This document shows, piece after piece, positions 1 through 13,900 of a stretch of 48,428 nt of DNA. Position 1 is the first letter of the stretch. Every line of letters starts with the position of its first letter. The DNA comes from Choristocarpus tenellus KU-1152 (taxonomy: Eukaryota > Phaeophyceae), in contig CAXNAD020000013.1 of the NCBI GenBank assembly GCA_964200185.2, forward strand, positions 1 through 48,428, given 5' to 3'. The position numbers and the translations under genes were made by a program. Under the pieces are notes generated by a model that saw nothing but the letters and a program-made list of their open reading frames with translations, searched no databases and was not told the DNA's origin.

Positions 1-1985
1 CAGAACAAACTATCATAATCTATATTCATTAGGGTACTCTTTATATCATTAAAACCACAGAATACCCTAATACCTTCAGCTATACAGCTCTTTTCTTAAA
101 CACAGTTATGTTTATGATGTATGCACTCCAATGCAGCATGGTTGCACTTGTCAGAATTTTTGAAGAGCTGGACAGTATGGTGGTCGTTGTAATAGAACAC
201 TAACTGGACGGTAGGGTACAGTAGGGTGAATGGCACACAATGTGGTTGGGGAATCCTGATAGTTGAGCACGATTTTCAGTTACTCCATGGTTGCCAAGAA
301 TCAGTTGTAGAGTAATGATGGTAGGGTGGTAGTATAATCGACTGGTGACATTTTCCCCAACCATAACCAATGGCTGTGACTGTAACTGTGAAAGAACCAC
401 TGTTGTTACTGAAGTTGTAACAATTTCGAACGGCCCTAAAAACATTTAGCCTTCGGAAAGAACTCCCATCACTCACAAGGCCTCTTTCATCCCCAGTTAC
501 ACTGCTTACTGATAGTACTCCGTGCACGATGACCCAGACAAATTTACATAATTGACCAGCGAGAGCTAAATTGATTGTAACTGTAAATTACAAATTGAGA
601 AACCAAGATAGAAATTGATCGTACATGGCATGGAATCCGGTATTGTAAATACTATAATATTAGCGAGATGCAACATAATGTGGCAGTTGTGGCATAAAGT
701 GTTGACCATCACTGACATTTCACAACATGGGCAACACATTTCACAGTAGTGTACAGCATACATGTGAAGAGCTCTTGTTCATATCCTGAAAAAAAAAAAT
801 TAGAGATACATATCCTAAAATTTAATTGCAATGTGAAAACTTCTGGTGACAAGGAACCTGTACTCTCATGAATGCCTACTGCAGTCCTGGGAATCAAAAG
901 TTTTGGCAGGTACTACAAAAATAATATCTGCTCAATTATTCAGTGAACTCAATTAGATTTGAAATGTGGATGAAGCGCACAGACTCTGTGGCAAATGAAG
1001 TGTCCAGTGCCATCAGAAAATTGCATGAGTGCATACAGACCGCGAGAAAATAACCTACAGAATCTAGCACCTAACACCTACATTTCTTATATTGATTATC
1101 TTCGATTGTTTGTAGCAATTCAATCACAACAATTCAAAACGCTACAAATGCCTACAAGTTTAGAATGAACAAGTCTGCCTTCTCCCTCCATTCTGGTGCA
1201 TTGGGGCTAAAGATATTGGTCAAGTTGTAATGCCTTGTAGGACCTATTGCTCAATGTGGAACACCATATAGGAGAAATGCGACAACAGTAAGCAATACAT
1301 TACTGTACATACAATATTGAACAATGTCCAACACTTTTTGTGAAATACATTGCAGAAAGTTCAATGTCCTGCACAAAATATTTAGACCAAGGAGGTGTCC
1401 CTAAGGGTATTGTGTGGTACATCCAAATGCTGTCCAACAGTAACCAGATATGACCTACCCGTCACCACACACTACATTTTGTTTCCACCTCCACAACCTG
1501 CTACAATGAATGGCATTGCAAATCATAGGCGACACAGATATAGTGTTCAGAATAGATGTACAATAGGGTGAAAAGGGAGATTGAGAAACAGTGATGATAG
1601 GTGCAGAAGGTTGACCAATCTTTTTCCTGTTCTGCACTGAAGTCATAAAATCCTCTCAATAATGCGTATCTACCCTGAATTCAACTATCAACCATCATAT
1701 ATCAATTCCTACTGCCATTTGCTCAGGTAACTAATCCCTCTTATGCAACAGTACAATTCAGGGGTACACAGAGAGGAAGCAATGCAAACGCTCACTTTCA
1801 TGGTCCAAGAATATTGTCCTTACCAAATGGAAAGGTTGTGGCTCAATCAAGGAAAATTGTAAGACAAAGATCCCCCACGACAGGCTCTCTCTCACTGCAA
1901 AGCTTCAAAACTAAGAAGGAAATATGATAACTGCAAGAAATCATATTTATCCTTTAAAAGGAACATCCCCTGTCCGCCTGGAGTT
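1..1985. other. No recognisable gene; 3' flank of the AMP deaminase gene
   Basis: I see no open frame here with family similarity. Short minus-strand frames at about 276-527, 709-897 and 1455-1646 look slightly protein-like. One is preceded by a T-rich tract ending in CAG near 787-800, which resembles a splice acceptor. I could not join these frames in a consistent phase. Joining the two frames near 700-900 through the available donor makes a stop codon. The segment would hold the 3' untranslated region of the AMP deaminase transcript (minus strand, leftward from 1986). No AATAAA hexamer stands out close to that stop. Confidence 0.5.
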
Positions 1986-4900
1986 TCAAGAAGTAAGGAG
2001 TTGTAGGGAAGGTTGTTCATTACCTCCACTTGAAATGTACTGCTTTTCAGATTCAAGTACCTGAGTGGAGGGTGTGCGCAAAGGTGGTTTGTAGAGTTGA
2101 TGGAGTTAGAACATCACAATTTGCCAAGAAAAACAGTGCATTAGATAACATAACATGTGCAGTATTCCACAACATCAGCTTAAGTAATTTCAATTTTTTC
2201 ATTACAGACAACAAGTCAGTCTCTCCCTACCTGTATTTGGAGCACTACTTAATACTACTTTCAAAGTATGCACATTCAACATAGATGAATTCCACTAACT
2301 ACTATTTGCATGTAATCATTTTTATTTTAATCAATGTAGTAGGTGGTACGTAGGATAATTTACATTTCTTTGATGACCCCTTGAGAAGAGTGGACAAACA
2401 GCCAACTTGTCTACTTACTAGCCTTAGCATGTGCCATTGTGTGTTAGGCCCCTGGGACTTATCTCTTAATCCGCATTATGGTGCATGTATTGTAGGTATT
2501 GTGCAGACGCAATAGCATGCAGTATTATCAAGTATGTAGTAACCAAAGCTTAAGACTCAGGAAATAACCCCTCGCATGTGAAGTACCCAAAGTACAATAT
2601 ATGTCAGGAAGATCAGTCAGCCTGCCTTAAGTTACATGTAACTAAATTGCTCCACATCAATATTTCAGTCGGGTCCCACGGTATTGTTTGGAGTCAACCT
2701 TACTAGAACAACAGTAGCGGTATATTAGTCTTCTCACTGATTTGTGCATTGTTACCTGACTACCCCTCTTGGTCTTGTGATACACATCTCACAAGAAGAG
2801 AGGGTACTGTAATTCGTCTACCTTGAGGAAACTGAAACATACACTTAACACCTGTGGTGAGACATGAAAATTATATACGTTGTGTCTACACTCACCCTCT
2901 CCTCACCCTTCTTGGACCCCAACAGGTCCCTAACTTTATGTCATTTCTCCCTTACTTGCTACCTTGTTGCAAAATTGTCATTATCAAATATGTCTGGGTA
3001 GAAAGTCTGTAGTACTTGCTGTCTGTCATTTGTAGGAAGACATAATGCCAAGTTGTGACGAACATCTTGTCAAATATGACCAATCAATTCCCCCTAAACC
3101 ACAAACACCAACCACCACCTCTACCCAGCAAACTATGTACCTACCTCATGTCGATACTGCAGTCGAATATCTGGTACATTTGACATACTAATGTCATTCC
3201 CATCAGCGCCCTGCGACATGTTTGTGAAAGTTGAAACAAAGCTGTTATATGAGAGAAAACATTGAAACATAAACAGTTACACTGTAACAATAAACCTCTG
3301 TGCAAAACCTTGTGTGGAAGTGGTTTGAGAGGTGATATGTTCCAATATATGTAACTGTACATTCAACACTTCCTCTAAAAAGGACACCCTCCAAGTGTGT
3401 TTTAACAGGAATATGTGAGGGCCGTGGCATCACACTGCATTTGTGGGAAATACCTAGACACAATGCACACTTAGCAATGAAGGGTGACCTGACCTGACAA
3501 TCTCCTCATTAACTACTGCTCTACAAAAGGTGGAAACCTGACCCTCAAAAATATGCAGCTTGCATTGTATTGATCAAAAAGTATTGAAAACATTTTTTGT
3601 TAGCTTTTAGGCATTCACGGTGTGGTCTTTTGACAAATGAAGGGAATGGAACAGCAACTTATAGCAATCAGCATCTCCTTTGAAGTATTCACTCACACCA
3701 TTTCAAAAACCCAACTGAAACGTAATGGATGGAGTACACCCTATCTATCCCTTGCAGTGTCTGCGGCCACAGGGGGCATACGGAGTGTGTCCTTGACTTG
3801 AGTTAGGGTGAATGCATGCATTGACCAACATTGGGGTTTAGAGGTGGTGTGTTTTGTGGTGGTCATGTTTTCTTCACACATCAACAATGTCATTCTCACA
3901 CACTTGAACAAGGTAACACTGGCACAACACCCCTTGATTCGTCTACAGCACATGGCCCCAAGCTTTTTCCTGGAAAACAAAGCTCTCAGACTAAATTGGT
4001 GCTAAGTGTTGAAATATGAATAGTTGATTGCTCCCTCTGTCCCATAAGTCTGCCCGTTAATCTGTAGCTCTTCAGGATGACCTCCGATTAGAAGACGAAC
4101 CTCTGTATTGGATTCCATGAAACATTCTACATTAAACACTGTCAACCCACCAATCCAGGGCCCCCATGGAGGCTGCTTGGTCTACTTCAACTGATCTAGC
4201 CAACCTGCCCTCCTGCTGCCCTTTTTTTGGTCCCAGTGTGCTCTACCTCAAAATCATTCCCCAGCAGCGTCCTTAACACCTGATTGTACCTCTACCCCTG
4301 ACTACCACACCCTCTCAAGCATGTCTGCATCGTACACGTGGAACATGCTTGAAACCCCCTCGACAAGTTCATCAATGGTGCCGTAATGCTCCACCCAAAC
4401 CCCGATCTTCAGAGATCCAATACACAAACCAAATTATTGATGTTGAGAGATCCGGCAACTGCACTGGTTGCATCACAAGCTAAATGTTCCATCCCTCCTC
4501 CATCCCTGCTGTGTTCAGCTTATGCACCGTGCCCTTGCCTGTATGTAGGGTCGCACCATCCTGCTGTATGGAGCCCCCCCCAATTCCAGCCACACCATTT
4601 TTTCTTTTATCACTGGCAACAGCTGCTCCGTGTGACACTCCTGGTACCACTCGGTGTCAATGGTGATATCAATGGTGATGTCAATGGTGATATCAATCTA
4701 CTACTCCTCACCCTTCGTGTTCTGTGCAGTAGTCTGTTCCACCTCCTTCATGACGCTAACCCGCCAGATCCTGATCTTGCCATTGAAATTATGGGAAGGA
4801 TCCAGGTGCGAAACGGTGGAGATGAACATCACTGTTGCGAATATGACTCTTATGCTGCACCTTCACCAAGCCCACCTTTTCCTCCCCTTGAAACATGCAC

Positions 4901-7900
4901 ACTATCTCTCATTTGTGGATGAGGTAGAACCATATCTTGTCAATGTGAATGGGGTCGAGGTCAGTCCTGTAGGTCTTGTGGTTGCAGGAGATCTGGTCGA
5001 GGATGAAGTCCACCCTGTTCTTTTAGTGAGAAAATGAAAGGCTAGGGGTGACCAGTTGCTGAACCCGAGTTGCCCCCATGACTTCAAGTCAGCGATGAAG
5101 CTTTGGGCTGCCGACTGCAAGGCCCACTTCGGCAATCTTGGTGAAAAGTTGGTCGATATTCAGTGTGCGATTACTGGCGTTGGATTTCCGGGATCTTTGA
5201 TTGTTTCGATGGAGTGAAGTCCAACGGACATTCAGATCGTGCTTGTGATTTCAGGGAGATGGTATTCCCCCTAACTGTTTGATGCATGTCCACACCCGTC
5301 TAGGGTGTCTCTCTCCCACTCCAAACTCTTTCACCAATTTAGACCCCACACCCCTCAGGAGCCTCTTGTGATTCAGAGAAAGAGCCAATACATAACACAG
5401 ATCAAGTGTGGTCCGACCTTCTCAGTCAGCTTGCATTTCTTTCCCTGAAACGGTGGGCTTTGTGCTGGGGATGACAGGCTATGGGGGCTCGCCATGGGGG
5501 TTGTGAGAGTGTTGTGCGGCTCCACACTGTAGCAGGAACATTCAAAAATGATAATACACCCCAATCTATGTTCCCTTCTTTCAGAACTATTTCAGAACAG
5601 CATTCTTTGTAGAATTCATTGAAATTTAGTACTTTAATGTAGAATAAGGAATCCAACATGAAAGTCTGTTCGAAATCAGTGGTCATCCCGGAGACCTACA
5701 TCTTAACAGCCCAGACCTATGGGACAAAGGGAGAATAGGGAGTAGAGTATATAAACAGACTCCAGCCATTGTTTGAAATAACAAGGCATTCGATACAAAA
5801 TTGCTTCAAGTGCCTCCCATTCAAGTGCCATTCAAGACAACAGGCATTAGAGACACAATAATAAAGGTTTTGAGCATTTTCATAAACACAAGAAGTTAGA
5901 TATCAAGTGGCTATGAGCAAGTGAGTCTGAGCAGTGTCCCATACATTTGATGCTGTGGATCAAATGACCCCAAATAACATGGTAGACAATGGCTCATAGC
6001 CATTGGTTGAAGAATAATGGATGGAGTGTTGAACCATATAAATGATAACAGACCCTGTAAGAGAAAATGAATTCAAGCATTGTCCTGAATAACACACATT
6101 ACGGATCGAGGGGCTTTCCTGCATACCCTGAAAGTTATGGACCAATCAATCACCTCTGGGTTGTAGAGAAAACAAATTATATGAAACAAAACGCATCAGT
6201 TATTAATACAACGTGCAGCTAAGTACAAGTAGTCTAGACCAGACCAGGGAAAACATGATTGCCTGTCTGGCCAACTCTTCTCTCCACCAGTGACTGTTCT
6301 GAAGGACAACAGCAAATTTTATCAAGTTGATACTTAAACATAAGCATTTTTTTTCTCATTTACCTCTTTCATTCTTAACTCTTTCTCTGTGTAAACTTAA
6401 TGAGAGTAGAAATTCATGGTGAATTACAAATCTTTGTATTGTACCCCCAAAGCATACCTTGTCATAATTTTCTCCAAGAAAGTGTTGCTTGAAGCGGTGT
6501 TCATACCCACTCTGCAGTACACTGTACCGGGCAATTTCACAAAGGTCTATTGAAGACAGCTTCCACACCTGTAGCACCAGTGCAGGTAATGTTCCATTAT
6601 ACACCATTCACATACAAACACACTGTTCCATTGCCTTTTGGTGCTGGGAGTGTAGGGCCATTTGGGCTTGGCACATGTAGGTACATGGGTGCAATATTAC
6701 AAAATGTCAGAACTAGATACACGCACAGTATAACCATTGAATCTGTAATTTCCTGTTCCATCAATCTATTCGATGTATCTACACAGAACAAATGAAGTAT
6801 GCACACAATACGACAAACACAATATTACATGTTACTATCTTACTGAAATCACTAACATGATTGGAATTCACCATCCTATAAAAAAACAACCCATATCCAA
6901 CACAGAAATAGGAAAAAAAAGTAAAAAATGTATCCAATACAACACACATACTGTGCTAATTAAAGCAAGTCTCAAGAGCAGGTATTGTTATCTGTCCATA
7001 GACTATATATAATGCACACTTCCAAGCAGCAGATACTTCCAGTAGTGCAGTTTAGGTTTTTCTTGAAGTGGCAATGCATGTTCAATTCCTTATTATAACC
7101 ATCTCTGATTGTTAGTTCTTTTCAAAAAAGCTGGGTGTTGTAACACACACTCACATTGCAGAACTTACACCTTAGTTCATGTTTGTTTTGTGATTGGTTA
7201 TTTCATATACATTTGACAGAAAGGGTGTGTCAATTGTAGGGTTAGGGATAATCGTATGTGTCACTTTTAGGCCCTATTTGAAGTGCAAGTTGGAAGGGGT
7301 ACGAACCAACAGTAAAAATCAAGGTCAGATGTCTCACAAAAACTTGAATATTTATTCTGCTAAACCAGGTAGGGTGACTAAGAACGGATTGTTCCATATA
7401 TTATTTGAGCACTGCGCAAGCACCTGGTGGATACTGCATAGTGCAGATGCTCTTCAAAAAATCTTCATTGGACCAAGTTACAATATAAAGTACTCCTTTG
7501 CCAATAAGGTCCTTGGATACACTTCAACCACCACAACTGAGGCAAAGAGTGAACAGATGGCAATAGCTTATACAAGACATTTTCTGTTTGATGTCATGAA
7601 TTGTTGCTGAATGGCTAGACTCAATGCTTAAATCGTAACTATGGCACCAACCTGATTACTGGTCTTGTTATGAGTGCTTGACCTATGTAACCATGTCTTA
7701 TTTGTCTTGCCAGCAACACTCACATTAGTAGATAAAGAGTAAAGTACGATACAACAAACATAAAGGGAACATATTGTTCCTTGAATGTGAGTATATATAG
7801 TGTCAAGTCATCCGAGATGAATAGTCCATCGAGATATAAACTAGATACCCCAAACCTAGACTATCTGTTCTTCAGTACATCAGCCATAAAAAGAGAATCC

Positions 7901-10900
7901 CGAACTCATTCAAACTGCAACTGTGAAGAGAGGAACATTTAGTACACTGACCAAACCAGGGCAACCCCACCTTTCATGGATTCTAAATCAACCTGAGTCC
8001 CTGAATTGACAGTCTAATATTAAAAGCATCCACTACATGCAGCAGAACTAAGATGAGGAGGTACTATTACTATATTGTGAACATCAAAGAAGACGCAAGT
8101 ACCATAATACAATCATTCCTTAATAGATACTATAAGAGTAGTAGTTTCTTGTGGATGTGATGAACTGTACTATATAGCTGGCTAGGCACAGAATAGCATT
8201 ATGTTCTGAAAATATAGAGTGCAATACACTGTAGAGAAGCTTCCAACTTCTCTGTCTGTGGTTTTTACTGTATCACACAAAATAGTAAAAATACACAGAA
8301 CTCTGTATGCAATTATGTCCTAACCTTCCTTTCCTCACTGAACACAACTCAACTCCAAGTAACATTGCCACAATTGATCCATTGATATGGTATGCTTACA
8401 CAAACTGATCCTGGATATGGATCCCATTTTTGATACAACAGTGATAATAACTGAATGGATTAAGTCATTCCAACATGGGACTAAACCAACCCAATTCAGA
8501 GTAAACTTGTCACTTTTCTGCCACACTGTACTTACCTGTCCTGCCACACTGTACTCCTCCAGAAGTGGGTCCTTTGTGTAATGCAGCATGAGCGGGTCGT
8601 CTGTTGAAAGGGAGACATTCATCCCTTGTGCAAAATACTTGGGGAATGGGTTCTTGGCGTAGTCCAGGAAGAGCTTGTTATTGGATAATGGACTTATGGC
8701 AATCCCCATTTGGGTGAGATAGTACAAGTAGTGCAGGCCTGGGTTCAAAGGCAAGGCATAGGCACGTGCTGAATACAAATTGTAGACATACAAGTATGAA
8801 GAGTGTAATAGGACCATGGATGTGCAGAGCTAGCTAAGGAAACATAAAGAGGAAATTGTCAGCCTGTTTTCTCCGGGTTGACAAGTACTGAAACAAGTGG
8901 AACAAAGGACATGACATCAAACATACCACAAATAGAGCCAGCATCAAATATGACACACAATCGCACCAGACATGAGAATAACCTATTTTATAATACAAGT
9001 TCAGGGATGCAGCAGTACAGAGTACTAAACAAGGGCAGTATTGTACTCCAAGTACTTTCAATATATCAAACACATGAAAGGCAAGGTGGACTCTGCACAC
9101 TAGTAACCAAGTCAGTCTACTGCAATATTATCATTTCCGAACCCTACAGCAATAGCAAGCCAACGCAAAGTGATTTGATGGAAATAGGAGGCAAGCAACT
9201 CTACTACAATAACAATCTGAATGTGAACGTGACTGAGCGGGTTGCTATGCATGTAATAAGTCAGCACTTCAAATCAGTGCACACTCAGAATAGTTCCACC
9301 TCTTTAGATAAGACATGTGAGAACAGGGAGAACAAAGACACACATTGCACGTCCAACACATACAAGACATAGAGTTCACACTTCAAGTAAGCTTACAGAC
9401 AATTCCTGTGAACATGTGCATTATACACATTGAGTTTTTGAATGTGATCTCACTGATAGAGAAGATAGAATGACTTTACATATGACAACATTTTGGAGAT
9501 CAAACAGCAGTCCACTCAAACATTGATTGTGCCAGCTTGAATTGTAGCTACTAAAAAAGAGCACAGTGATCTGCAGCACACCTAATATTTTCCTGAACAT
9601 GTTTGTTCTGTTCTTTCGAAGTATTTGTACATTCCCAGAAGAGACCATACCATTATATACTCCTTGGAGTAAATACACTTGGGAACTTTTCATTTCAAAA
9701 TTGAAAGTATTTAAGTTATTGCTGACACCATCAGTTTTCTTATCCACAACTCTAAGTTGAACACTCTGTAGAATCTCAAGACTCCCCAGGATCCATTTGC
9801 TTGAATTATTTTATAGTTCAATGTAATAATCAACTTATGTACAAGTAGAAGTAGAAGTAGACATGTATTGGAGCATAACTATTCAATGTGAAGGAGGTTA
9901 GCTTGGTTTTGGGATGCGTTCTAAAACAATCAAACAAATCTCAGCTACTATCTATGAGTAGAAATAACCTCTTGACCTCAATGACACATTTTTTTTTTCC
10001 ATCACTGAAATAAAGAAAATACAACGTAACATGTCACAATTTTGATTTTCAAGGTAAGGATAACATCTAATAATAGGAGGTTGTTGAGCACTGAAGGATT
10101 TGTATTGTATCACTTCCCAGTTTCCAATCAAAATCTTTAATTTTGACAAATTCCATTTCACAAACTTCATTGAAAAGACAATGCATCAACCATAGGCAGT
10201 ATATTATTACCATAGGCAGTATATTATTGTAGTAGTATAATCACATCTTTGCTCAAGGGGGTATCAATACAACCAATCTGTAACCCCACATAGAACAACG
10301 TAAGAATGAGCCTCACCTGGAGCCTTCCTAAGCAAAATGCCATGGTTGATCTGGTCAGCAAGCAGAAAGCTTGAAGATAGATGCTCAAGGTCTCCTGCTT
10401 CTCCACAGTGTGGACGGAACTCAAATGTATTGAGACCCTACAGTACAGTATCAGGAGGCAATAGCTTGCAGTGAATAATCATGAAGTTTTCACAACTACC
10501 AAAGGGCTTAAATGGCTGCATCATAAAATGTGTTCAACGTTGAACGAGTGTTTGAACATAGAGTCGGACAATGACATGGTTTATGTAAACGTATATAAGA
10601 ATATGGCACTGCTCCTATCTTCTTTCAATTTTACACACAGTTCACACTTCCTACTACCAATACTAATACAATTCAGAAATACATCAATGAGTTCAAGGAA
10701 AACATACTAAATGAACTGAAGGTAACCTCTTGAAAGGTGCTAAGTCCAAGGTAATGCTTTGTTCCATCACAATTGAAATCAATTTCGAGGATACTTAGAT
10801 TAGAATTGACAACAATACAAACTAAAGTGTCCATCACATTGCCTCGCAAAGCTGAGAGAGGGAGGATATATTGATATATTGACTATAAAATGGGGACAAC

Positions 10901-13900
10901 TGATGGGATTGGTCATACCATATCTACAACCTCATCTCCTCATATGGTCATCATATATCAAACAATAGCTTACTACCCTAGCCTGTAGTTGCCTAATTGA
11001 AGTTAATTTGCTGGGAGCATTCAATCAGTTGATGTCCTGACAAGACTAGTCATATGTTAGGAAGAGAATATTTGTGGATGCGTCCATCTCAATGAAGGGA
11101 AGTTGGTGTGGATATCGATGCCCCTCAAGCAAGGTAGGTGGTGGAGTGGTACATTTGGGGTTAGAATATCAGCAAGGAGGGGAAATGTATTGTAGCATAG
11201 CTTTAATTGATCCCCCAATTCCAGCCCTAGTGCTCTAGCAAAATAAATATTATACCGTGCTCGTTCTGTCTTGGTCCAATGTCATGCAATATATATATGA
11301 GTCCCAAGTGTCCGAACATGCAGAGACTGAGAGCAGGCATTGCCTTAGACATGTTCACTTAGTGCAGCTAGATATTGGCCAATGGCCAGGCAATATCAGT
11401 GAGAACTGACTGTTTCACCTCAAGTGAATATTTGCATATTCTCCCCTTTATCATCACTAATTACCTCCATCAACACCGTATAGTCATATTAACAAATATT
11501 CAGTCATAATAGATATCTAAGAACAAATGAATGTACCTGATTGCTAACCTACAATACCTGAGGTCTGCATGACACAATGTCTACATCAGAGTGTCACCTA
11601 CAATCAACCAATCCGGACAGTCTAGTGGGGTCAACACACAATAATAAAACAATCTGCAGAATAGGCTGTGCAACTATTTGTTCAGCTTATGAAATGACAT
11701 CATGCACTGTTAATAGCCATAAACTGAGTTGAAAACTGTTTACATGAAGAGAAGAAAGTCGTGAATAAGACACCTGTGTCACCTCATTTGCTCAGATATC
11801 ATAGTAACATAAGGCATGATCTATTGCAATATCAAAACATCACCCTGATTGATACCTTGAACATACAGAGTCCCCCCTCAGCTTATAATGGCCAACATCA
11901 ACCATGGCTACTGGACACCTTACCCCAACCAAGGACCATGGGACCAGTAGACACCAGATGAGTTCTTGGTTGACAAAGCATGTACTCAATGAGACAAGAG
12001 GCCACTGATAACCTCCAGTACTCACCTTAGACGCACGTAGGTGATTCAGACTGGTAAGGTTTGCTGCAATATAGTAGCTCCAGTAGTGGTATGGTGGATT
12101 ATCGGGAATGTCCCACACATCTGGGGTAGGCAGGTATCTGTTTAAAAGAGGTTACCATCATTCAAGTATCATTTTGGTGAATTCAACTCTGGTATTCAAC
12201 CTCTTTGATGTCAGAATATATTTATCTCTACAACATAATTTCATGCAACACCTTGAGTTGATTTCTACAAAAGCAGTAAGAGTGCCTCAAACACAACTTG
12301 TACCTCTCTGGGTGTAGTTGCACAGTCTCAACCTTGCTCTCATCATCCACAGAGTCAAAGCCAACCACAGTCTTCAGGAAGGCATGGAGAGGCAAATTTG
12401 CATCTGGGTTAACTGATACCTCAAATAGAGGAGAAAAAATGCGGTCAATCATGTCACCGAAGGTTTCCACCTGATGTGAACAAAATAATCACACACACAC
12501 AAACAAGTAACAACGTGGTGACAAACATGGCAAGGTGCAAGACAAAGACATCTGAGCAATGTACTGCATTTCAAGCACACATCTTATGTTTGCATCCTTG
12601 AAAGGAATACAAAAAACTCTGAAAATCTTATTGGTAATTGGAATCATAGGGGCAGATGAGATATTAACATCATAATCAACTGTAGCGATTCTTCTATTTG
12701 AGGGAAGTAGGGATCAGAAATAGAAATTCAAGAAATGCAGCACTGGGATTATTTTGGTGTCCTTGAAGTGGACACAAATATGAAGTAACAGTTGGACAGG
12801 CAACTCAAAGGCATTTAACCATCTCAACATTGCGGAGTCTGGACAATATATTGTCCATGATCAAATAGTTGGTTCAAATTGCACTCTATAGAACACATTC
12901 CGTAGATGACACAAGCACTTCAAATGAAATATAATATGGGAGAGTAATCAAAGAAGCTACTATCAAACCACAGGAAGAATCCTAGAACTTATCGCAAGAA
13001 ATTGCAAACCTGAACTTGCCTCTCCAATCTTCTTGTAGACGTGGTATAGCCTTGGGATTTGAATGAGCCACCGGACATTTTGTGAAGAGCAAAGCCGGTT
13101 GGTGTAGCACCAGCGAGACAATTTATCCCACTCACTCAGTTTCCGTCCATATATACTTAGCCTAAAAGTTCGTCAGAGGCAGAAGAGGGAAGTTAAGAAT
13201 CTACCATAAACAGTATCAACTAGTTGATTTTACAACTGTAGGTCAGTGTGTATGGTGCAGCACACACTTGTGCAGAGAAGATGGCAATGAATGAAGATAA
13301 TGAATGAAGATAATGAATGATGGCAATGAATGATGGCAATGAATGAAGATTATGAATGATGGCAATGAATGATGGCAATGAATGAAGATAATGAATGATG
13401 GCAATGAATGAAGATAATGAATGATGGCAATGAATGAAGGTAATGAATGATGGCAATGAATGAAGGTAATGAATGAAGGTAATGAATGATGGCAATGAAT
13501 GAAGATAATGAATGATGGCAATGAATGAAGATAATGAATGATGGCAATGAACGAAGGTAATGAATGATGGCAATGAATGAAGATAATGAATGATGGCAAT
13601 GAATGAAGGTAATGAATTATGGCAATGAATGAAGATAATGAATGATGGCAATGAATGAAGGTAATGAATAGTGGCAATGACATGATGATGGTGTTCACAT
13701 CAGCACCCTGGAATCGAACACACTTGTATTAACTGAACTGGGTAAAAAAAATATGGATAAGAATTGAAAGGAGTTGTGAGTACAAATTAAATCAACCCAA
13801 AAAATATCAACACACTCGATTGAACTGAGAGGTCACTCAAAATGTTGAATCCCATGAGGTAATGGCAGGAAATTCTCAGCAGACTACAAAACTCAATACA

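Noticed and set aside
4386-5037. Plus-strand frames of 178 and 127 residues
   Set aside because: They are antisense to the decayed mariner transposase, whose motifs are unmistakable on the minus strand.
13220-13698. Three overlapping minus-strand frames of 65-151 residues rich in His, Ser and Phe
   Set aside because: They are three registers of one 13-bp minisatellite inside an AMPD intron, not proteins.
13703-13735. Minus-strand TGTTCGATTCCAGG, B-box-like
   Set aside because: Upstream sequence gives no D arm or acceptor pairing; a single short match is expected by chance in 48 kb.
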